The position numbers were made by a program, and so were the translations under genes. A stretch of DNA of 64,000 nucleotides, taken from positions 1 to 64,000 of the forward strand of contig CAJNOL010000256.1 in assembly GCA_905250125.1 (NCBI GenBank), written 5' to 3'. Under the pieces are notes generated by a model. That model worked only from the letters and a program-made list of their open reading frames with translations. It had not been told where the DNA came from and ran no database searches. Positions 57,248 to 64,000 of the stretch are shown here, piece after piece; position 1 is the stretch's first letter, and each line of letters begins with the position of its first letter. The DNA comes from Rotaria sordida (lineage: Eukaryota > Rotifera > Eurotatoria > Philodinida > Philodinidae).

Positions 57248-57760
57248 TGTGCATCTTGCAACATCTGCACATCTTGAAACTTTTACCCTCAAGAAAAATG
57301 TCAGTTCCTGACGGTTCCGGTTCCGGGTAAGAGAAACAGAAAAATCCTGTTCTTAGTTCCATTTTTTTGGAACCGCAGAGATCTAGAAAAAAACTACTGA
57401 AATTAGAATCTGCCATGCATTGTCAAACAACAATGTGTGTATTTTTATGTTCAAATCTATTTACAGCAATATAAGAAGAAGAAGAAAAAAAGCTTCCAGA
57501 CGTCATAAAAAGAATGCGAAATGTGACGCCGCGTATAGAATTATGTTGCGATGGTTTTTTGTTTCATTCTTTCGTTTTCTTCCGGCACCAGAGATGACAG
57601 TCGATAAAAAAAGCCAGTGGAGCACTTCAGTGAAACAAAAGAAGAACCCGAACAGTGACAACTATAAAAACAAATAAAAACATCTATAAAAAAAAATTCC
57701 AACATACTATATAAGTTCTATTCATTTTATTTTTTTCATTGATTAAACAACACGCACACC
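57248..57760. promoter_or_regulatory. upstream region of the ART-TPR gene with TATA box
   Basis: About 500 bp. TATATAAG at 57708-57715 stands about 50 bp before the start codon at 57761, with initiator-like TCATTG about 28 bp after the TATA box. The start context is CACACCATGG. Unlike most other genes here, no acceptor abuts the start codon. Short open frames in the region are not supported. Confidence 0.55.
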
Positions 57761-59710
57761 ATGGACAAAAAGAAAAAGCCAATAAAACCAACAAAAACTG
57801 CTGCTCTTGCTGCATCGTCTAAACCTATGAGCATAAAGCCACGACGGCTTCCTCCTACTCGTATGGTTCAGAACTTTTTGCTCGTCTGGCTCGACAGTAA
57901 CATCGATCCAGAAAACAACCAAGATTGCAAACATACAATTTCACAATTAAAAGAAGTAGTCAATAAGGTCAATACATTCACGGATGTCGATGAATGTATC
58001 AATTTTATCAGTAACTTCAAACAGGACAAAATTTTAATGATTGCTTCTGGTGCACTGGGTCAAACGACAGTTCCTATTGTGCATGACATGTCACAGGTCA
58101 CTACAATTTATATTTTTTGTGAAAACCAAGCTCAGCATGAACAATGGGCCAAACAATGGCCAAAAGTAAAAGGAGTCTTTACAGATATTGCTCCGATCTG
58201 TAAAGCCCTTCAACAATCAGCACAGGAATGTGATCAAAACATGATTTCGATCAGTTTTGCCACCACTAGTACTGAAAGCGGCAAGCCAAATCTCAATCAA
58301 TTGGATCCCTCATTTATGTATACACAAATAATGAAGGAAATTTTATTAACCATCGATTTCAACCAACAATACATTAAAGGATTTACTATGTACTGTCGTG
58401 ACATTTTCACCGATAATTCGAAACAACTTCATCATGTTAATAAACTTGAATTAGAATATCACAAGCATTGCCCAACTTGGTGGTATACGAATCAATGCTT
58501 TTTGTATTCAATGCTCAATCGATCGCTACGAATGATGGAAGTCGATCTCATCATAAGCATGGGATTTTTTATTCGTGACCTTCACAAGCACATCGTCAAG
58601 CTTCATAAGAAACAATATATTAGACATGCACAAATGAAATCGTTTACTGTCTTTCGTGGTCAAGGATTGGCGAAAGCCGATGTTGATCGAATGATAAATA
58701 TACAAGGTGGACTTTTATCATGTAATAATTTTTTATCGACTAGTATGGACCGTCATGTATCTCTCGCCTTTGCTCGTCAAACTATGGAAACATCCGATCT
58801 TGTTGGTATTTTATTCGTTATAAAAATTGATCCGTCAACTTCATCAACACCATTTGCTGACATCCATGATGTGAGTTGTTTCAAACGAGAAAAAGAAATT
58901 CTTTTCTCCATGAATTCCATTTTTCGTATTGGATCAATAAAACAAATCGATGAAAATAATCGTCTTTGGCAAGTCGATTTAATATTGACTACTGACAATG
59001 ATTCAGATCTTTATGCACTTACTAAACAAATGCGAAAAGAGATCGATCCTTATGCGACAGGGTGGAATCGTTTAGGTCATTTGCTAATTAAACTGGGACA
59101 GTTCAATATAGCTCAAGAGATTTATGATATCCTGCTTGATCAAGCAACAACTGATTCGGAAAAATCATTAATGAATCATATGCTTGGCATAGTCAAGGAT
59201 GGTCAAGGTGAATACAAAGATGCCATCGATTATTTTAAAAAATCCATTGAAATGAAACAGAATATTTGTTCACCCACGGATTCCAATTTGACTGCTTCCT
59301 ATAACAACATTGGTTTGGTATATGACAACATGGGTGACTATTCGAATGCACTTTCATCTCATCAAAAAGCACTGAAAATCTACCAAAAAACTCTTTCTTC
59401 AAATCATCCTGATTTGGCTGCTTCTTACAACAACATTGGTTCGGTGTATGACAGCATGGGTGACTATTCGAATGCACTTTCATCTCATGAAAAAGCACTA
59501 GAAATTCGTCAAAAAGCTCTGCCTTCCAATCATCCTGACTTGGCTATATCCTACGGTCACATCGCTACTGTGTATAACGGCATGGGTGATTATTCAAAAG
59601 CACTTTCATTTGCAGAAAAGTCTCTTGCTATCGTACAAAAATCACTTCCACCAACACATCCTCTATTTAAACGAATGATAGAGATCGTTGACTATATAAA
59701 AAAGATGTGA
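57761..59710 (+). CDS. arginine-type ADP-ribosyltransferase with TPR repeats
   Basis: Intronless, 649 aa. Residues 1-35 are strongly basic. Residues about 36-165 form a conserved domain (VQNFLLVWLDSNID, MIASGALGQTTVPIVHD) that I associate with large bdelloid families but cannot name. The ART domain spans about 290-410: Arg299 in FTVFRGQG, the STS motif at 326-328 (NNFLSTSMD) and Glu377-x-Glu379 (FKREKEILF), the R-S-E signature of NAD:arginine mono-ADP-ribosyltransferases, with an intact E-x-E. Residues about 434-630 hold five TPR-like repeats of kinesin-light-chain type (YNNIGLVYDNMGDYSNAL). TPRs three and four share a nearly identical 126-bp DNA unit. GC content is higher than in neighbouring genes and there are no introns, both consistent with horizontal origin or retroposition. 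No signal peptide or membrane span; probably intracellular. Substrate unknown. Confidence 0.92.
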   Translation: MDKKKKPIKPTKTAALAASSKPMSIKPRRLPPTRMVQNFLLVWLDSNIDPENNQDCKHTISQLKEVVNKVNTFTDVDECINFISNFKQDKILMIASGALGQTTVPIVHDMSQVTTIYIFCENQAQHEQWAKQWPKVKGVFTDIAPICKALQQSAQECDQNMISISFATTSTESGKPNLNQLDPSFMYTQIMKEILLTIDFNQQYIKGFTMYCRDIFTDNSKQLHHVNKLELEYHKHCPTWWYTNQCFLYSMLNRSLRMMEVDLIISMGFFIRDLHKHIVKLHKKQYIRHAQMKSFTVFRGQGLAKADVDRMINIQGGLLSCNNFLSTSMDRHVSLAFARQTMETSDLVGILFVIKIDPSTSSTPFADIHDVSCFKREKEILFSMNSIFRIGSIKQIDENNRLWQVDLILTTDNDSDLYALTKQMRKEIDPYATGWNRLGHLLIKLGQFNIAQEIYDILLDQATTDSEKSLMNHMLGIVKDGQGEYKDAIDYFKKSIEMKQNICSPTDSNLTASYNNIGLVYDNMGDYSNALSSHQKALKIYQKTLSSNHPDLAASYNNIGSVYDSMGDYSNALSSHEKALEIRQKALPSNHPDLAISYGHIATVYNGMGDYSKALSFAEKSLAIVQKSLPPTHPLFKRMIEIVDYIKKM

Positions 59711-62700
59711 ATTTGTTTTTTTTTCTTTTGGCTTGCTGAATAAGTCGGTTTTGATTGCTACTCACTTCCATTTTGCGGCTTTTCACAGCTCACTATCGCA
59801 CACGCGCGCGATCACGGAAACTCCCTGTAAGCATGAAATGCGTACACGCAGAGCGGATCACGCTGGACTGTTACGGCAATGAATGTAGGTATGGCGAAGC
59901 ATAACGCCGACGGGGATCATACATTCATAGTAGGCCTTCCCAAGTACTACACTGCTTTTGTCGTAACACGCACAAGAAATCTCCTTGGTCAGATTACAAA
60001 GCCACCTGACAGACTGCGATATAAGATACTACCTCTTCCTCCTTCCCTACACAACGATATCGTTCGAAATAAAAGTTTTACATAGAATATAACAATAAAG
60101 ATTCGCTCAGTATCTGTAGATAAACGAAACAATATTCCATGCGAGATAGGTTATATCTATCCTTATCGAAAAACTATCTTGAAAAGTCCTATTGGCCACT
60201 AGGACTTCTCAACTTATCTAGATATATTCACTCTCGATTAGAAAAAAAACTAAACTCAGTTAGTACTACACTATTTCTCTATGCTTCTTCTTAATAGAAA
60301 AAAAAAGAATAATAAACAATATATCCTATTTGCGATCGGAATGTATAAATCATTGCATGAATTAATTAATAATGTTATGGCTCAGCCGAAACGATAACAT
60401 CGAAGTCGATAATTCAACTTCGGAACATTGTAAACAATTTTATTGTAATATAATATAATAATCATAATAATATAATGTTATTCATTATCATTGTAAAATA
60501 TTTTAGTAATAATTTTAAAATATCAATAATATATATGTATATTATTAATGTAACCTATGTAAATAATGATATGGTTTCATATGAATGTATAAATTTCATT
60601 ATAATACGTTTCATAATCATTAGAATAAATGTATATTGTACCTCCCAAAAAGAAAGTTATTAATAGACTACTTACTTAATGTGTTGATGACGAGATGTTC
60701 TATTGAATAGCATGATTTCATACTTTTCGAGATAAAAAATGTAAAAAACTACTTAAGAAACCTCACAAAATGTTCAAAAATGCCATCCTTTTCATATGGA
60801 AGAAAAACACTTGATTTTTCAATAAAATTAGCTTTTGTTCATTATTTTTACTGTCTCAAATGTTTCGAAACGTACTCATTTGATGTAGTTTTTCATGCGG
60901 CACCGATTGAGTACATTTCGAAACATTTGAGACAGTAAAAATAATGAACAAAAGCTAATTTTATTGAAAAATCGAGTGTTTTTCTTCCATATGAAAAAGA
61001 TGGCGTTTTTGAACATTTTTTGAGGTTTCTTAAGTAGATTTTTACATTTTTTATCTTAAAAAGATGGTACCAATAAATCCAGTTTTTGACGCGGTTTAAT
61101 TTAGTATAAAATACATTCGTGGTATCATTGATACTTTAAGTTGTAGAGGGGAGGCGTAAAGGTTTTGTAACACCCTATACATAAATGCAGTGCGAAGCGA
61201 TTTCAATTTTTGGTAATACGATTTCAATTAATATAAGGACGATAAACGATATCGTCTACAATTGATTCTGTCCTGTCGAAGGTTTGCATTATTTCTCCTG
61301 CTCACAACAGCTGACTGGAGATTAACTCACCAAATTTTAATTATCTTATGTATAAACTGGAGACCATATCATCAAAATCACAATTTTGCGAAGCTTACTG
61401 AAGACTCAAAAACTTTCGTATTATCGATCTGACATAGTTCGAACGAATTTCTAGCAATCCGCCATTCTCTAGAACATTGTGATACAAAGTATAGATTTTA
61501 TTGAAACGCAAAATATGCAAAATATGGTGGTCAAATGCTTACACAACCAACTACAGATATGCTCTGCTTTACACCGCATTAATAAATCTGTTTATGTTAT
61601 TTGACATCAGTATAAAATGTTATACTATCGTTTTAAAGTGAATATCGACAATTGAAAGCAATATCCATTAACGATTTTCTTATGAAAGTAGAAAAAAGAA
61701 AACTTCTCTGTATCATTGATGTGAAATAATCAGTCCAATACCTTTGAGTAAAATAAGATTAATCAAATTTAACCAGTTTTTTGTATAACTAATCTTAAAC
61801 AAATTTATATTTGTATGAAAAAAAATGAGACTTAAAAAATCATCTAGATTTTTATCATGATATTATACTGTAATCTTTCTAAATCAATGTCAAAATTTCT
61901 CAAGTTTCCTGTCATTTATTTCAATCGTTAAATAGAATTCTTCATTGTTCAGCATTGATATTTTATCTTATATTGATTATTTATGTAAAATATCAAGACA
62001 CAATATTAGATTAGAATGATTTCGCTATACTATTATTTATTGTCATACTTATTATTGTTTCTAAATCAAAAAATTTGCTTATTAACATTCATAGTTTGTT
62101 TTTGTTACGGCGATTATGGTAGGTATGATAATTAGTTAACTATCATCAGATATCAAATCAGCTATTTAACAAGATAGTAACAAAAGATCAGAGCAAATGA
62201 CTTGTTGTTTGTTGAAAGAAACCTTAAAAATCATCAAATAATCAAAAAAAACAAACCTTAAACGTTTTGCCTTTCTGTATATTTCTAGAGAATAGACAAA
62301 ATAAATACAAGCATCATACCATTGGATTATAGATGAAATTTAATACAATGATAAGAATGAGAAGTAGTCTCATTCTTGATGTCAAATCAATTGAAATAGA
62401 AAATCATTAAACATGATATTTATAGAACAAAAAAAAGTATTATTTTGAAAGAATTTTTATTAGAAAATTTATTATATTTTATTATTTTTATGATCAATCA
62501 GATACAAATTTCACATATTTAATTGTTCATTTAGTATCATGTTAAATGTTTATTCTCATCAATAAATTGAATTATATTGAGTATGAAATTTTCGCTCGAG
62601 TAAACATCAATATAATGTATATAATAATAATAATAATAAAAATAAATATGCGGATATATTATAGATTTAAACTGTTCATCTTTATGATAATTAAAAAATA

Positions 62701-64000
62701 AGTGTATCTTCTATCATCAATCATATATTTTTATATTGTACAGTATGAATAATTTATACAGTATAATTAAATCACAGTTTCTATTAAGATCTAAAGATTA
62801 AATATTGTTTACATATGATAACATTGTTTAATTGGTGTCATATATATATATATATAAGAAAATAAAATGATTCCATTTATACTTTTTAACTTTGTCTCAA
62901 TAGACTAATAACAAACGCGTGTATACTCAATTGTTGATAATAGAAATTTGCATTATTCATCTATTAAACTCATCGGTTTTGTTATATTTTCATTCTTTTC
63001 ACACATTTCTCATTGTACATACATATATATATATATATACACATATATATGTCTACATTCATTAGTAGTCCTTTCGCTCTGTCTCACAATAGCGGCGACT
63101 ACTAAATAGGTTAGAAGAGTGGTCTGTCTAGACATATGTGCACTCATTCATGTGCACATCGACAAGCCATCAACATTGGTAGTTGCTTCCTGTGTGGATT
63201 GAATTTTTTTTTCTTCTTCTTTCTCTTCGATAGTATTATTTGATAATTCTTCGTCAATTGACCAACAACCAATACTCGGTCATTCTCTTGCGGATACATA
63301 GACCAGACATCAATGCAAATATATATATATATATAGCGGTGACGATGCAAGTGAACGAGAAAGAGAAAAAGTTTTCTTTTCTTTTCTTTTTTTCTTTTTT
63401 GAGTAATAAAAAGAAAGAAAGAAAGAAAAAATAAAGTCAGAGAATGACGCCGATGAACTGGTCAGTCGTTTGTTATGTAGTTCATGGAGAAGTATGTAAA
63501 TGTGTGGAAATAAAGACATGAATGGATATTATCGATGATAATATATAGATAGTTTAGAGAATGAATATTGATATGTAATGTTAAACAAATGGAAGAAAGA
63601 AGTTTAATTTATCAAGATTAAAGGTATTTTTGAAGACATATATTTCTAATTTTATTATTCGTAGGATGCTATATAATTATAAGTATAAAGAATATACATA
63701 TATATATGTCAATGAAAGATTTCATTTTTATTTTCCATCTGATCATTCTATTGAATGAAACAATCAAAAACCAAAGTTATCTTTCGAATAAATATATAAA
63801 AAAAAAATGAGAAATAACATACATATAGTTTTTTTTTTCCTGTAGTGTAACAGCGACTCATACCATCATACTGACAAGTGATCAACAACCATCTTATCAG
63901 CTGGTCTAAATAAACAATGGTAACAACGGCCATCTATAAACATTCATCATCAATCATATGTACAAAATTCTTTTTCTTTATCGTTATTTTATCATAATGA
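59711..64000. other. gene-poor right end of the window
   Basis: About 4.3 kb without a convincing gene. The first 350 bp (59750-60090) are GC-rich and include a 68-codon plus-strand frame without recognisable features. Then come a palindrome at 60731-61055 and a transposon-like end near 61139-61190 (GGCGTAAAGGTTTTGTAACA, then CCCTATA). There are TA runs at about 62840, 63021-63040, 63318-63336 and 63695, and an (AAT)n run near 62625. The remainder is AT-rich with low-complexity tracts. Confidence 0.5.
60731..61055. repeat. 325-bp nearly perfect palindrome
   Basis: Arms of about 148 nt with only a few mismatches. GATAAAAAATGTAAAAA at the left end pairs with TTTTTACATTTTTTATC at the right. Inward pairs include ACTTAAGAAACCTCA with TGAGGTTTCTTAAGT and TACTGTCTCAAATGTTTCGA with its inverse. 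The loop is about 28 nt, 60880-60907. It has no coding capacity. Confidence 0.9.

Noticed and set aside
59879..60085. 68-codon plus-strand frame after the ART-TPR gene
   Set aside because: GC-rich but without domain, splice signals or a clear promoter. Too little to call a gene.
63144..63519. Short frames near the right end with Tyr-Ile and Lys runs
   Set aside because: They come from TA and A-rich simple sequence and are not coding.

Overview
This is a eukaryotic, AT-rich, intron-bearing window, most likely from a bdelloid rotifer (Rotaria/Adineta type). Three things point there. (1) An intronless gene near 57.8-59.7 kb encodes a basic leader, a conserved N-terminal domain, an arginine-type ADP-ribosyltransferase domain and kinesin-light-chain-like TPRs, an architecture that I know as expanded in bdelloids. 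(2) The other conserved genes have many short GT-AG introns (about 50-80 bp). (3) Splice acceptors sit directly against, or just upstream of, most start codons, as expected for spliced-leader trans-splicing, which is known in rotifers. No bacterial features, CRISPR arrays, rRNA or tRNA genes were recognised.

Layout. 0-1.3 kb: 3' part of a GT14 beta-1,6-GlcNAc transferase (+). 3.5-16.8 kb: four minus-strand genes. In transcription order they are a formin with an FH1-FH2 core and a duplicated N-terminal module (16.8-10.0), MNAT1/MAT1 of the CDK-activating kinase (9.6-7.9), TRMT5 tRNA m1G37 methyltransferase (7.8-6.2) and a deoxynucleoside kinase (6.1-3.5). The last three are separated by only 74 and 80 bp and look like a trans-splicing-resolved operon. 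17.7-18.7 kb: a two-pass membrane protein (+). 21.1-22.3 kb: a Snail-family zinc-finger factor (+), followed by about 8.5 kb without genes that is rich in TA microsatellites and, from 28.2 kb, holds a tandem array of diverged hairpin repeats. 30.9-31.9 kb: a rhodopsin-like GPCR (+). 34.0-45.0 kb: WDR82, DHRS1 and PHAF1 (all -), with PHAF1-DHRS1 only 213 bp apart. 46.4-51.2 kb: a roquin-like RING protein gene (+) interrupted twice, by a 2.9-kb repeat-filled element in its first intron and by a 176-bp hAT-type MITE inside its second exon. 53.3-55.2 kb: a complete Tc1/mariner-class element with an open DD37E transposase. 55.2-57.3 kb: decayed repeats and a broken gene remnant. 57.8-59.7 kb: the ART-TPR gene. 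59.7-64 kb: no convincing gene, but a nearly perfect 325-bp palindrome.

Most single-copy genes are housekeeping and share no pathway: transcription and chromatin (MAT1 for TFIIH/CAK, WDR82 for SET1 and termination complexes), tRNA modification (TRMT5), nucleotide salvage (dNK), actin assembly (formin), autophagy (PHAF1) and mRNA decay (roquin-like). The parts most worth a second look are the candidate operons, the 2.9-kb element whose internal monomers each look like a TATA-plus-initiator core promoter with a dyad between the two elements, the MITE-broken roquin copy, the duplicated formin module, and at least four long foldback sequences. Exon coordinates were derived by hand from splice signals, reading-frame continuity and remembered family motifs. 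No alignment or database search was run.
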